From Burkholderia sp. HI2500 (GTDB taxonomy: Bacteria > Pseudomonadota > Gammaproteobacteria > Burkholderiales > Burkholderiaceae), in assembly GCF_002223055.1 (NCBI RefSeq), contig NZ_NKFL01000004.1, forward strand, positions 1,798,001 through 1,862,000: DNA of 64,000 bases, written 5' to 3'. The position numbers and the translations under genes are program-made. Every line of letters starts with the position of its first letter. Position 1 is the stretch's first letter. Shown piece by piece: positions 46,972 to 56,388 of this stretch. Under the pieces are notes generated by a model, which was not told the DNA's origin, searched no databases, and saw only the letters and a program-made list of their open reading frames with translations.

Positions 46972-47492
46972 GCGTTCTCCGCGTCGGTCTGCCCCCAGGG
47001 GCGGATCCTGGGAGCGGTCACACAGCCGTTCGAACGCTGAATCGCGGCACGCTCCGGTGCCTGCGTCCGTTCGAACGCCCTGGCCCGGTTACCCGGCGTG
47101 CTCGCCGTCTTCGGGGTACGCGCAGGCCACGGGCCGACGCGCACGGCGGGAGGATCGCCCAAGCGCGCGCCGCACACAATGCGCGATCCGGAATACCGCG
47201 TTTCACGGTTTCGATATGGTACGCCGCGCAACGCCCCGCCGGCGGCCCGAAATGCCCGCCGGAAGCCCACCGGAAACCGTCTCCGGCGTGCCGTCGACAG
47301 CCGCTCATGCGCGGCGCATTATCTTTGATATCGCGCCCGTATTTGCGCGGGGAACCTTTTTACAATGCCTGCACGGCGCTCGCTTCAATCTCGCCGACGG
47401 GTATGTAGCCACGTGACGTGGAGCCTCGATCCGCCGCACAGTCAATGGATCGAGTCGCCGCCGAACCTCGCATTCACACAAGGACACAACGA
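46972..47492. other. Intergenic region, 8-oxoguanine deaminase / uraH
   Basis: 521 bases between divergent genes. Several open frames occur on both strands but show no family features or plausible starts. A -10-like TACAAT is at 47361-47366 without a good -35. I see no RNA element. Confidence 0.4.
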
Positions 47493-47846
47493 ATGGGAAA
47501 GCTCACTACCCACGTACTCGATACGGCGCACGGCCGTCCCGGCGCTGCAATCAAGGTGGACCTCTACGCGCTGGACGGCGAATCGCGCCGCGCGATCAAG
47601 ACCGTGCTGACCAATAGCGACGGCCGCTGCGACGAACCCCTGCTCGAAGGCGCCGCGCTCGCCGCCGGCGAATACGAACTCGTGTTCCATGCCGGCGACT
47701 ACTTCGCGTCGCTCGGCGTGAAGGTGCCCGAACCCCGTTTCGTCGATCGCGTCGTGCTCCGCTTCGGCATCGCCGACACCGGCTCGCACTACCACGTGCC
47801 GCTGCTCGTGTCGCCGTGGTCGTACAGCACCTATCGCGGCAGCTGA
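47493..47846 (+). CDS. uraH: 5-hydroxyisourate hydrolase (transthyretin-related)
   Basis: 117-aa tetrameric hydrolase that converts 5-hydroxyisourate to OHCU, the second step of urate degradation. The family signature is LTTHVLDTAHGRP at the N-terminus (His in the active site), the internal Arg is in FVDRVVLRFGI, and the C-terminal tetrapeptide YRGS is the diagnostic end. It precedes puuD by 52 bases in the same transcript. Confidence 0.96.
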   Translation: MGKLTTHVLDTAHGRPGAAIKVDLYALDGESRRAIKTVLTNSDGRCDEPLLEGAALAAGEYELVFHAGDYFASLGVKVPEPRFVDRVVLRFGIADTGSHYHVPLLVSPWSYSTYRGS

Positions 47847-47898
47847 CATTCGAATCAGCGCCCGCATCAAACAAACGATTTGAGTCTGGAGGAGTTTC

Positions 47899-49092
47899 AT
47901 GGAAGGCTTCATCACCGACTGGCTGAACCTCGCGCTGCGATGGCTGCACGTCATCGTCGCCATTGCGTGGATCGGCGAGTCGTTCTATTTCGTCGCGCTC
48001 GACAACAGCCTGAAACCGCCGACCGACCCGAACCAGCGCAAGCGCGGTGTGTTCGGCGAGCTGTGGCACGTCCACGGCGGCGGCTTCTACAACATGCAGA
48101 AGTACACGGTCGCCCCGCCGGAAATGCCGGATGACCTGCACTGGTCGAAGTGGCCGTCGTACACGACCTGGCTGTCGGGCTTCTCGCTGTTCTTCGTGCT
48201 GTACCTGCTCGCACCGAACACGTACCTGATCGACAAGAGCGTGCTCGACATGGGCCCGGTGGTCGCCGTCGCGTCCGCACTCGGCTTCCTCGCGGCCGGC
48301 TGGATCGTCTACGACTCGCTGTGCCGCATCCTCGGCACCAACGACCGCGTGCTCGGCATCTGCGTCGGCATCTACGTGGTCGCCGCCGCGTACCTCGCGT
48401 GCCACATCTTCGCGGGTCGTGCCGCCTACCTGATCGTCGGCGCGATGCTCGCGACGATCATGTCGGCGAACGTGTTCTTCGTGATCATCCCCGGCCAGCG
48501 CAAGATGGTCGACAAGATGCTCAAGGGCGAAGAGCCGAACCCGATCTACGGCAAGCGCGGCAAGCAGCGCTCGGTGCACAACACGTACTTCACGCTGCCG
48601 GTCGTGTTCGCGATGCTGTCGAACCACTATGCGATGACGTACACGAACAAGTTCAACTGGGTCGTGCTCGTGCTGATCATGCTGGCCGGCGCGCTGATTC
48701 GCCAGTTCTTCGTGATGCGCCACCGCGGCAAGCAGCTGTGGTACCTGCCGATCGGCGGCGTCGCGCTGCTGGCCGGCGCACTGGTCTGGACGACGCCGAA
48801 GCCGGTCGCGCCGGAAGCGCAGGCCGCGAACGCGCCGAAGGTCGTGATCAACGACATCATGCCGATCCTGCAGCAGCGCTGCGTCGAGTGCCACTCGGCG
48901 AAGCCGACGCTGATGGGCAGCGCGCCCGCGGGTGTGATGTTCGACACGCCGGACGAAGTGTCGAAGAACGCGCAGCGTATCTATGAACAGGCCGTGCGCC
49001 TGAAGGCGATGCCGATCGGCAACGTCACGCACATGACCGACGACGAGCGCACGAAGCTCGCCGCGTGGTTCGAGGGTGGCGCGAACAAGTAA
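47899..49092 (+). CDS. puuD: Membrane urate oxidase PuuD with cytochrome c domain
   Basis: 397-aa integral membrane enzyme that oxidises urate to 5-hydroxyisourate and passes electrons to a c-type cytochrome rather than to O2 directly. The N-terminal part has about eight hydrophobic segments (from WLNLALRWLHVIVAIAWIG) with conserved His. The C-terminal domain has one haem-binding motif CVECH (Cys328, Cys331, His332) and a Met ligand candidate in KAMPIGNVTHM. GGAGGAG precedes the start. The next step enzyme UraH is encoded just upstream. Confidence 0.93.
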   Translation: MEGFITDWLNLALRWLHVIVAIAWIGESFYFVALDNSLKPPTDPNQRKRGVFGELWHVHGGGFYNMQKYTVAPPEMPDDLHWSKWPSYTTWLSGFSLFFVLYLLAPNTYLIDKSVLDMGPVVAVASALGFLAAGWIVYDSLCRILGTNDRVLGICVGIYVVAAAYLACHIFAGRAAYLIVGAMLATIMSANVFFVIIPGQRKMVDKMLKGEEPNPIYGKRGKQRSVHNTYFTLPVVFAMLSNHYAMTYTNKFNWVVLVLIMLAGALIRQFFVMRHRGKQLWYLPIGGVALLAGALVWTTPKPVAPEAQAANAPKVVINDIMPILQQRCVECHSAKPTLMGSAPAGVMFDTPDEVSKNAQRIYEQAVRLKAMPIGNVTHMTDDERTKLAAWFEGGANK

Positions 49093-49138
49093 GCCGCCGT
49101 GCGCCGGGGTCGTGTTCCGGCGCAATCCTTTCCGTTCG

Positions 49139-49165
49139 CGGGCCCGTTACGGGCCCGTTTTTTTT
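49139..49165 (+). terminator. Terminator of uraH-puuD
   Basis: Self-complementary CGGGCCCG at 49139-49146 and again at 49150-49157 form a hairpin with a TTA loop, followed by eight T residues. Confidence 0.85.
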
Positions 49166-49192
49166 CGCGTGCTGCAGAGGCGTTGCCAGCGC

Positions 49193-49609
49193 TCACCGCT
49201 CACCGCGCATCGCGTCGCGCTGGAGCGCGACGAGCGCATCGAGTGCGCGCGGGCCGTCGTCGAAAGGCACGAAGATGTGATCGTGGCAGGCAGCCGCCAT
49301 CACGTTGCAACTGATGCCGGCCGCGCCGAGCGCGCGTGCGAACGCCGCCGTGAGGCCGACAGCCGCAAGGTCGGAATGCACGGTCAACGTGATCCAGGCC
49401 GCACGGAACAGCACGGACCAGCCATGACGCCCCGCCGTCTCCTCTTCGACCACGACGGTCAGCCCCTCCGCTTCGCGAAACGTTGCGATCACTTCGGATA
49501 ACGATACGTCTGCGCCGGTCGGCAGCGATACGAAGGCGAACGCGCCCGGATGCAGTTCGGGCTGCATCGTGCTCAGCAGGATCGCCAGGTCGTTTTCAGG
49601 TTGGCTCAT
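49193..49609 (-). CDS. ACT-domain protein of unknown function
   Basis: 138 aa from the ATG giving MSQPENDLAILLSTMQPELHPG. Two ACT-like halves are visible: GAFAFVSLPTGADVSLSEVIATF and WSVLFRAAWITLTVHSDLAAVGLTAAFARALGAAGISCNV (cited in part as ITLTVHSDLAAVGLTAAF), ending with HDHIFVPFDDGPRALDAL. Such proteins are thought to bind amino acids. The start is uncertain: another ATG lies 27 bases upstream and neither has a good Shine-Dalgarno. Downstream of the GcvA-like gene on the same strand. Confidence 0.7.
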   Translation of the reverse strand: MSQPENDLAILLSTMQPELHPGAFAFVSLPTGADVSLSEVIATFREAEGLTVVVEEETAGRHGWSVLFRAAWITLTVHSDLAAVGLTAAFARALGAAGISCNVMAAACHDHIFVPFDDGPRALDALVALQRDAMRGER

Positions 49610-49681
49610 CGGAGGAACATGCCCGGAATCGGGCATCGCGCGGTGGAGATGCGGGCACGATAGCACGCGCCCCCGTCACCG

Positions 49682-50602
49682 CTACGCGTGCATCGTCGCG
49701 ACTTCATCCGCGAGCCAGTCGCGCAATGCGACGATGCGCGGATCGTCCTGCGTGTGCTCCGGATACACGACGTGATAGGCGAGCCCCGGCGCCACGTCGA
49801 CGTTCACGTCGAACAGTTGCACGACGCGCCCTTCGGCGAGATCGCGCGCGATCATGTGCGGCTCCGCCAGCCCGACCGCCGTGCCATCCGTCACGGCCTG
49901 CACGACGTGGCTCGAATCCGGAAACGCGACGCACCGCCTGTCGTCGAAACCGTCGATGCCGGCAGCGGCCATCCATGCGGACCAGCGCGGCCAGGTCACG
50001 CCATCGACTTCGCAGTCCACGTGGCACAGCGTGTGGCGCAGCAGGTCGCGCGGCTTGCGCAACGGCGGCCCGGCCGACAACAGCGCCGGGCTGCAGATCG
50101 CAACGACCGACGTATCGAAGAGGCGCTGCGCGCACGCATCGCGATAACGCCCGGTGCCGAAGCGGATCGCGGCATCGACGCCGTCGTCATCGAAATCGCG
50201 CAACCGGTCGGTGATATCGAACGACAGCTCGAACGCTGGATGTTCGACCCTGAAACGCGGCAGGCGCGGCAGCAGCCAGTGCGTCGCGAAGCGCGCGCCG
50301 ACCGACACGCGCAACTCCGTCTGCTCCCGTGCGACGCGCCGTGCCCGGGTAGTCGCGCGCTGCAGGCCCGCCAGCGCATCAGCGGCCGCGGCAGCCAGCA
50401 CGACACCGGCCGGCGTCAGCCGGATGCTGCGGCTCGTGCGGACGAACAGCACCATGTCGAGCTGCGCCTCGATTTCCTTGATCTGGTGACTGACGGCCGC
50501 CGGCGTCAGCCCGACCTCGTCGGCCGCTCGCGAGAAATTCAGGTGCCGCGCCGCTGCATCGAACGTCCTCAGCGCGCGCGTACCGGGCCACATGCGTTCC
50601 AT
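49682..50602 (-). CDS. LysR-family regulator, GcvA-like
   Basis: 306 aa. The N-terminus RALRTFDAAARHLNFSRAADEVGLTPAAVSHQIKEIE (cited as FSRAADEVGLTPAAVSHQIK) is the GcvA/AmpR-type helix-turn-helix; the effector domain follows (VSVGARFATHWLLPRLPRF). It is divergent from a class-IV aminotransferase gene with 133 bases between, the standard LysR arrangement, so that gene is its likely target. Confidence 0.88.
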   Translation of the reverse strand: MERMWPGTRALRTFDAAARHLNFSRAADEVGLTPAAVSHQIKEIEAQLDMVLFVRTSRSIRLTPAGVVLAAAAADALAGLQRATTRARRVAREQTELRVSVGARFATHWLLPRLPRFRVEHPAFELSFDITDRLRDFDDDGVDAAIRFGTGRYRDACAQRLFDTSVVAICSPALLSAGPPLRKPRDLLRHTLCHVDCEVDGVTWPRWSAWMAAAGIDGFDDRRCVAFPDSSHVVQAVTDGTAVGLAEPHMIARDLAEGRVVQLFDVNVDVAPGLAYHVVYPEHTQDDPRIVALRDWLADEVATMHA

Positions 50603-50735
50603 CGATCTTCAAACAGGATTTGATGACCGTTCCAAAACTACTCGTTTTTCAAGACAGCATCAATCGGCAAACAATAGGCCTTCTTGAAGATGTCGCGCGC
50701 CGCCCCGTGCCCGCGGCCAACCTGGAGAGTCGCCG

Positions 50736-51551
50736 ATGACCGCTGCATCATTCCCGTCCGTCGCCCAGATCAACGGCGTCGCCGCCACGCCCGACGCGCT
50801 CGCCGCGCTCGCGTTCGCGGGCCATGCGCATTTCACCGCCATGCAGGTACGCGACGGCCACGTGCGCGGCCTCGACCTGCATCTCGCGCGGCTGCGCGAT
50901 GCGTCGAACACGCTGTTCGGCCAGGCCCTGCCCGACGACCGGATTCGCACGCTCCTGCGCGCCGCGCTCGAGCGCGCGCCGTCGGCGCTGTCGCTGACGG
51001 CGACCGTGCATGCGACGACGGGCGAATTCGTCGCGCCGCGCGACGACGAAACGCTCGACGTGCTGGTCCGCACCGCCGCGCCGTCGTCGGGGCCCACGGG
51101 CCCGCTCGATCTTGCGCTGTTCGAATACGAGCGCGTGCTGCCGGACATCAAGCACGTCGGCGAAGTCGCGAAGACGCACTTCCTGCGCCGCGCGATCGCG
51201 CAGGGTTTCGACGATGCGGCCTTCGTCGATCGCCATGGGCGCATCAGCGAAGGCTCGATCTGGAATCTCGCGTTCTGGACCGGCGACGCGGTCGTGTGGC
51301 CGGTGGCCGACATGCTCGGCGGCGTCACGATGCGCATCGTGCGCCGGCAACTGGCGCGCCTGGGGGTCGCGCAGCACGATCGCGAACTGACGCCGGCCGA
51401 CCTGCCGTCGATGGCCGGCGCCGTCGTGATGAATTCGTGGACGCCCGGGATCGCCGTGCGACGGTTGGGCGCGACGACACTGCCCGACGCATCGTCGTTC
51501 GTCGCGCTGCTGCATCGCGCATACGAACAGGAGCCGCCCGTCGCGCCGTGA
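50736..51551 (+). CDS. Aminotransferase class IV family protein
   Basis: 271-aa fold-type IV PLP enzyme. The N-terminal domain has MQVRDGHVRGLDLHLARLR, and the putative PLP Lys is in VGEVAKTHFLRRAIAQGFDD. The exit-glycine segment RISEGSIWNLAFW and GVTMRIVRRQL are typical. The substrate could be branched-chain or D-amino acids or aminodeoxychorismate; I cannot tell. It is controlled by the divergent GcvA-like LysR by position, and converges on a RidA-like gene. Confidence 0.82.
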   Translation: MTAASFPSVAQINGVAATPDALAALAFAGHAHFTAMQVRDGHVRGLDLHLARLRDASNTLFGQALPDDRIRTLLRAALERAPSALSLTATVHATTGEFVAPRDDETLDVLVRTAAPSSGPTGPLDLALFEYERVLPDIKHVGEVAKTHFLRRAIAQGFDDAAFVDRHGRISEGSIWNLAFWTGDAVVWPVADMLGGVTMRIVRRQLARLGVAQHDRELTPADLPSMAGAVVMNSWTPGIAVRRLGATTLPDASSFVALLHRAYEQEPPVAP

Positions 51552-51580
51552 CGCGCGCCGCCACGCGCCGCGCGCCCTGC

Positions 51581-51985
51581 TCACCCGTCGACCGTCTCCG
51601 GCAGCCGCGCGATCGCCTTGATCTCGAACTGGAACCCATACAGCCAGGTCACGCCGACCGCGGTCAGCGTCGGATGCGGCGCGTCGCCCCAGTATTCGGG
51701 AACGATCTCCCAGATCCGCTCGAACGTCGCTTCAGGGTCGACGAGGAACACCGTCACGTCGACGACGTCGTCGAACGTGCAACCGGCCGCGCGCAACACC
51801 GCATTCAGGTTGTCGAACGCGCGGCGGACCTGCGCACCCAGTTCCGGCTCCGGCGAACCGTCCTCACGGCTGCCGACCTGCCCGGACACGAACAGGAAGC
51901 CGTTCGAGCGCACTGCCGGCGAATAGCGGTTGCGGTCGTACAGTGCCCGGCGACCGGGCGGGAAAACCACGCTACGCTTTACCAT
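51581..51985 (-). CDS. RidA/YjgF/YER057c family protein, Arg-lacking subgroup
   Basis: 134 aa. The fold is clear from FLFVSGQVGSREDG, QVRRAFDNLNAVLRAAGCTFDDVV and VDVTVFLVDPEATFERIW. Canonical RidA has PxRxxV with Arg105 essential for imine deamination; here the segment reads HPTLTAVGV with Leu107 at the Arg place, while Glu121 (FEIKAIA) is kept. It therefore belongs to a non-canonical Rid branch. The 3' end faces the aminotransferase gene; the LysR gene at 52137 is divergent. Confidence 0.85.
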   Translation of the reverse strand: MVKRSVVFPPGRRALYDRNRYSPAVRSNGFLFVSGQVGSREDGSPEPELGAQVRRAFDNLNAVLRAAGCTFDDVVDVTVFLVDPEATFERIWEIVPEYWGDAPHPTLTAVGVTWLYGFQFEIKAIARLPETVDG

Positions 51986-52136
51986 CCCCTACCTCCTTCG
52001 GTTGGTGGGGCGAAGCCGCCCCGGCATCAACGATGAAGGCACTTTAGGGATCGTTGCACGGCGAATAAACCGGCAACCCTGTCCAACACTGTTTGCACGC
52101 ACCAAACAATTCCGACCGACGCGGAGCCCTGACCCG

Positions 52137-53102
52137 ATGGATCGATTCGACGCAATGCAGGCGTTCGCCCGCGTGGTGGAAGCCGGCAGTTTCACGAAGG
52201 CGGCCGAGACGCTGCACATGAGCCGCACCACCGTCACGCAACTCGTGCAGCAGCTCGAAGCACGGCTGCGCGTGAAGCTGTTCAACCGCACGACGCGCAA
52301 GGTCGTCGTCACCGCGGACGGCGCCGCGTACTACGATCGCGTCGTGCGCTTGCTGGCCGACATGGACGATGCCGAAACGAGCCTGTCCGCGGCTTCCGCG
52401 TCGCCCCGCGGGCGGCTGCGCGTGGACGTGCCGAGCCCGTTCGCGCGTCTGATCCTGATCCCCGCGCTGCCCGCGTTCCATGCGCGCTATCCGGACATCC
52501 AGCTCGACATGGGCGTGAGCGACCGCGTGGTGGACGTGATCGGCGAGAACGTCGACTGCGTCGTGCGCGGCGGCGAACCGACGGACCGCTCGCTGGTCGC
52601 GCGGCGCGTCGGCGACCTGCGGCTCGGCGTGTATGCGTCGCCGGCTTACCTCGCACGCGCCGGCACGCCGACGCATCCGGACGAGCTGGAGGATACGCAT
52701 CACCGAATCGTCGGTTTTCTGTGGGCGCGCACCGGCAAGGCGCTGCCGTTTTCGATGGCATGCGACGGCGAGCAGGTCACCGTGCGCGGACGCTACGTGC
52801 TCGCGGTCGACGACGGCAATGCGTACCTCGAGGCCGGCCTCGCCGGGTTGGGCATTCTGTGGCTGCCCGACTACATGGCCGGCGCGCATCGCGCCCGCGG
52901 CGAACTGGTGCCGCTGTTCGAGCAATGGCAACTCGAACCGATGCCGATGTACGTCGCGTTCCCGCCGAACCGGCACGTCAGCGCGAAGCTGCGTGTATTC
53001 ATCGAGTGGGTCGCCGAACTGATGGCGCAGCATGCACCGGTTGCGAACCGGCGTCGCGGCGCCGGCCGCTCGCGCGACACGCGCAAAAACGCGGCGACCT
53101 GA
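52137..53102 (+). CDS. LysR-family regulator
   Basis: 321 aa, starting MDRFDAMQAFARVVEAGSFTKAAETLHMSRTTVTQLVQQLE (helix-turn-helix about residues 17-40: SFTKAAETLHMSRTTVTQLV). The effector domain contains RLRVDVPSPFARLILIPALP and DCVVRGGEPTDRSLVARRVG, of the CrgA/DsdC-like group that often controls efflux or oxidoreductases. It is divergent from the RidA-like gene, its probable target. The C-terminal tail is basic. Confidence 0.87.
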   Translation: MDRFDAMQAFARVVEAGSFTKAAETLHMSRTTVTQLVQQLEARLRVKLFNRTTRKVVVTADGAAYYDRVVRLLADMDDAETSLSAASASPRGRLRVDVPSPFARLILIPALPAFHARYPDIQLDMGVSDRVVDVIGENVDCVVRGGEPTDRSLVARRVGDLRLGVYASPAYLARAGTPTHPDELEDTHHRIVGFLWARTGKALPFSMACDGEQVTVRGRYVLAVDDGNAYLEAGLAGLGILWLPDYMAGAHRARGELVPLFEQWQLEPMPMYVAFPPNRHVSAKLRVFIEWVAELMAQHAPVANRRRGAGRSRDTRKNAAT

Positions 53103-53129
53103 ATCTCGCCGAACTCGTCGCACATAAAA

Positions 53130-53154
53130 AAACCCGCGCATGATGCGCGGGTTT
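53130..53154. terminator. Bidirectional terminator LysR gene / allantoin operon
   Basis: 11-bp arms AAACCCGCGCA (53130-53140) and TGCGCGGGTTT (53144-53154), loop TGA, flanked by an A-run upstream. It ends the minus-strand ureide operon and the plus-strand LysR gene. Confidence 0.88.
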
Positions 53155-53183
53155 CGTCGGACGCCGGCAGAAACGCCGGCGAC

Positions 53184-53696
53184 TCAGGCCGTCAGCGCGT
53201 GCAGCGCCTCGTCGGTGAGCCACAGCGATTCCTGCAGGTCCTGCTCGTTCAGGTTCAGGCCGTCGCCGCCGCGATCGACGACGATGAAGTCGCTGACGCC
53301 GCCGAGCGCGATCAGCGGGTGATGCCACACGCCCTTCGCATAGTTGACGCCCTGCCAGCCGCTCGTCACGAACGCGCGGATCTTCGCCGGATCGAGATCG
53401 CCCGCGGGCGCGACGACGACGAGATACGGCTGGTCGTTCAGCGGCACGAACGCCTGGCTGCCGAGCGGGTGCCGCTCGAGCATCTTCACTTCGAACGGCA
53501 GCGTGCGCGGCTGGCCGCGGAACAGGTTGACGAGCGTGCGGCCGCCTTCATCGGTCACGTCGACTTTAGCGAGATCGTGAAAGCGGATCGTCGTGCCGAG
53601 GTTGATCGGGATCTGCTTCGCCCCTTCCGTTTCGATCACGTCGCCGAACGGCGCGAATGCTTCCTTGGTCAGCGGTTCGATGGCAAGCGTCTTCAT
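53184..53696 (-). CDS. allA: Ureidoglycolate lyase
   Basis: 170-aa cupin-like enzyme (E. coli AllA is about 160) that splits ureidoglycolate to glyoxylate and urea, the last step here. Conserved segments are [42 protein letters not shown] and [11 protein letters not shown] with the His pair. Its ATG overlaps the allantoicase stop as ATGA (53693-53696), so translation is probably coupled. Last gene of the GntR-led operon, followed by the terminator. Confidence 0.93.
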   Translation of the reverse strand: MKTLAIEPLTKEAFAPFGDVIETEGAKQIPINLGTTIRFHDLAKVDVTDEGGRTLVNLFRGQPRTLPFEVKMLERHPLGSQAFVPLNDQPYLVVVAPAGDLDPAKIRAFVTSGWQGVNYAKGVWHHPLIALGGVSDFIVVDRGGDGLNLNEQDLQESLWLTDEALHALTA

Positions 53697-54706
53697 TTGT
53701 CGAGCGTCCCCCACAGACGCAGGCGCGACACGCCGCCGTCCGGAATGATGTTCAGTCGCACGTGCGTGACGGGGCCGAGCGACGCGATGTCCTGTTCGAA
53801 GTAGTGCTGCTTGTCCATCTGCAGCTTCTGTTCGCCGAGCAGCACCGGCCAGAACATCGATTGCGTGATCAGCGAGCTGTCCGTGCCGCCCGACACGTAC
53901 GCGGCCTGGATCGAGCAGCGATCCGGGTAGTTGCCCTTGAAGAACGCGGTATCGACTTCGATCTTGCGGATCACACCCGGCTGCGCGAGCGCGATGATCG
54001 CCCAGTCGTTGCCGGGTTCGCGGCGGCGGCGGGTTTCCCAGCCGTCGCCCATGTTCACGCCGCGGCCCGGCAGCAGCAGGTTCGACGCGACGCCGAAGTG
54101 CTGGTTGTTCGCGGCCACCACGTACCCGCCGTTTTCCATCGCCGCGAGATCGAACTGCTCGGTCGCGCTCGCGCCGGCCCAGTCGAGCTGCGGCTGGCCG
54201 TACACGCGCAGGCGTGCAATGCCGCCATCCGGATAGATGTTCACGCGCAGGTGCGTGAAGGCGCGCGCATCGCTCGCTTCGACGTAGTGATGGCTGTTGC
54301 CCTGCAGCGTCGTCGACGGCACGATCTCGATCCACTCGGTCGCATGCGTCGGCGCACCGTCGGCCACGAACGCGGCCTCGATCGACGCGGCCGGCGGGAA
54401 GTTGCCGGTGAAGTGGCTCGTGTCGATGTCTAAGCCCTTGATCACGCCCGGGCGCGCGAGCTTGACGATGCACCAGTCGTAGCCCGTCGTGCGCTTGCGG
54501 CGCGTTTCCCAGCCGTCCATCCACTTGCCGTGGTCGTCGTACTTGCCGGGGATGAACACGGCCGGCTCGGGGTTCAGCATCCGGTCCTTCGGCGCGAAGA
54601 AATCGTCGCTGGCTTCGAGCGCCTGCGCACCGAGACGCGGGTCGGCCAGGTTCACGTAGCGCCGCGTGAAGTCGGGTGCGTTGGGATCGAGAAGCGGAAC
54701 AGCCAT
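53693..54706 (-). CDS. alc: Allantoicase
   Basis: 337-aa enzyme that hydrolyses allantoate to ureidoglycolate and urea. Two homologous jelly-roll repeats are visible: the first contains [21 protein letters not shown] and [16 protein letters not shown], the second [21 protein letters not shown] and [16 protein letters not shown] (each cited from its conserved core WETRR...W and the GN(F/Y)P strand). Each ends in a [12 protein letters not shown] / [12 protein letters not shown] strand. It overlaps allA by 4 bases. Confidence 0.95.
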   Translation of the reverse strand: MAVPLLDPNAPDFTRRYVNLADPRLGAQALEASDDFFAPKDRMLNPEPAVFIPGKYDDHGKWMDGWETRRKRTTGYDWCIVKLARPGVIKGLDIDTSHFTGNFPPAASIEAAFVADGAPTHATEWIEIVPSTTLQGNSHHYVEASDARAFTHLRVNIYPDGGIARLRVYGQPQLDWAGASATEQFDLAAMENGGYVVAANNQHFGVASNLLLPGRGVNMGDGWETRRRREPGNDWAIIALAQPGVIRKIEVDTAFFKGNYPDRCSIQAAYVSGGTDSSLITQSMFWPVLLGEQKLQMDKQHYFEQDIASLGPVTHVRLNIIPDGGVSRLRLWGTLDK

Positions 54707-54768
54707 GATGTTTCCTTGTTTCAGTGAGACGATCAGGCCGCTGCGACGCAGCAGGCCGTATTGCGATG

Positions 54769-55290
54769 TCAGGCGTCGATCAGGTCGTCGAGGCGGAAGC
54801 GCGCGATCCGGTAGATCTGGTCGAGGCTCGCCCGCAGTTCCTCGGTGCGCGAGTGATTCACGCGCGACTCGAAGTTCGCGATGATGCCGTGCCGGTCATA
54901 GCCGCGCACCGCGAGGATGAACGGGAAGCCGAATTTCTCGCGATACGTGCGGTTCAGCGTCAGCAGCTTGTCGAACTCTTCCTGCGTGCACTGGTCGAGG
55001 CCCGCGCCGCTCTGCTCGCGCGTCGACTCGGCGGTCAGCTCGCCGCGCACGGCAGCCTTGCCGGCCAGCTCCGGGTGAGCGTTGATCAGCGCAAGCTGGC
55101 GCACTTCGCCGCTCGTTTCCACCGCACCCGACATCGTCTTGTGCAGCGCGTCGATGCTCGCGAACGGCCGCTCGCCCGCGGCGACTTCGGCCACCCACGG
55201 CGAATGTTCGAAGATCCCCGACAGTGCCGCGACAAATGCGCTCGGCGCCATCGTATTCAGTTGTTCCAACGTGTAGCGCATCGCCTTCAT
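54769..55290 (-). CDS. uraD: OHCU decarboxylase
   Basis: 173-aa enzyme that converts OHCU to S-allantoin, the third step of urate breakdown after PuuD and UraH. Signature segments: [30 protein letters not shown] with the catalytic His, [14 protein letters not shown] region ([10 protein letters not shown]) and [12 protein letters not shown]. Start ATG overlaps the puuE stop as ATGA (55287-55290). Confidence 0.95.
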   Translation of the reverse strand: MKAMRYTLEQLNTMAPSAFVAALSGIFEHSPWVAEVAAGERPFASIDALHKTMSGAVETSGEVRQLALINAHPELAGKAAVRGELTAESTREQSGAGLDQCTQEEFDKLLTLNRTYREKFGFPFILAVRGYDRHGIIANFESRVNHSRTEELRASLDQIYRIARFRLDDLIDA

Positions 55291-56240
55291 GCTTTCCCTT
55301 CGTTTCGATGATTGGGCTGATACGGATGATGTTCACGCCAGTGACGCGCGATATCGACACGGCGCGTCACCCATACGCGATCGTGCTTCTCGATGTGATC
55401 GAGGAAACGCTGCAGCCCGCGGAACCGGCCCGGCCGGCCGAGCAACCGGCAGTGCATGCCGATCGACAGCATCTTCGGCGCTTCGTCGCCTTCCGCGTAC
55501 AGCACGTCGAATGCATCGCGCAGGTAGTCGAAGAAGTGATCGCCGGTGTTGAAGCCCTGCGGCGTCGCGAAGCGCATGTCGTTCGTGTCGAGCGTGTACG
55601 GCACGATCAGCTGCGGCGATGTCTTGCCGCCCGACACTTCGACGTCCATCCAGAACGGCAGGTCGTCGCCATAGTTGTCGGAGTCGTACAGGAAGCCGCC
55701 GTATTCCGCGACCAGGCGGTGCGTATTGGGGCTGTCGCGGCCGGTGTACCAGCCGAGCGGGCGCTCGCCCGTCACGCGCTCGATCGCTTCCATCCCGAGG
55801 CGCATGTGTTCGGCCTCGAGTTCCGGCGTCATGCTCTGGTAGTGGATCCAGCGCCAGCCGTGGCACGCGATTTCATGGCCCAGCTCGACGAAGGCGCGCG
55901 CGAGCTCCGGATGGCGTTCGATCGCCATGCCGACGCCGAATACCGTCAGCGGCATCCCGCGCTTCTCGAATTCGCGCAGGATGCGCCACACGCCGGCCCG
56001 CGAACCGTACTCGTAGATCGACTCCATGCTCATGTGGCGGTCGGGATACGCGGCCGCGCCGACGATTTCCGACAGGAACTGCTCGGAGCCCGGATCGCCG
56101 TGCAGCACGCAGTTCTCGCCGCCCTCCTCGTAGTTCAGCACGAATTGCACGGCGACGCGGGCGCGCCCCGGCCAGTTCGCCTGAACGGGATGGCGGCCGT
56201 AGCCGATCAGGTCGCGAGGATAGTTGGGATCGAGTGACAT
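55287..56240 (-). CDS. puuE: Allantoinase PuuE (polysaccharide-deacetylase fold)
   Basis: 317-aa metal-independent allantoinase that hydrolyses S-allantoin to allantoate. The N-terminus YPRDLIGYGRHPVQANWPG and VQFVLNYEEGGENCVLHGD are family hallmarks. The NodB-like core has CHGWRWIHYQSMT, MEAIERVTGERPLGWYTGRDSPNT and SDNYGDDLPFW. It sits in the minus-strand ureide operon between the racemase and uraD. Confidence 0.95.
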   Translation of the reverse strand: MSLDPNYPRDLIGYGRHPVQANWPGRARVAVQFVLNYEEGGENCVLHGDPGSEQFLSEIVGAAAYPDRHMSMESIYEYGSRAGVWRILREFEKRGMPLTVFGVGMAIERHPELARAFVELGHEIACHGWRWIHYQSMTPELEAEHMRLGMEAIERVTGERPLGWYTGRDSPNTHRLVAEYGGFLYDSDNYGDDLPFWMDVEVSGGKTSPQLIVPYTLDTNDMRFATPQGFNTGDHFFDYLRDAFDVLYAEGDEAPKMLSIGMHCRLLGRPGRFRGLQRFLDHIEKHDRVWVTRRVDIARHWREHHPYQPNHRNEGKA

Positions 56241-56388
56241 GGTTCGATGTGCGGCGAAAGCTCGCTGAAATAATGGGTTCGCATCGACTGCGCGGGTGCC
56301 GGAGGCCGGCTGCGCAAGCCGATGCGATGACGGCCCAGTTTAGCGAAAACGCCCATACGCGCCCATACAGCGGCGCAGATAGTGCGTG

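Noticed and set aside
46972..47492. Several open frames between the 8-oxoguanine deaminase and uraH
   Set aside because: No start with a ribosome site, Arg/Pro-rich low-complexity products, overlapping one another on both strands.
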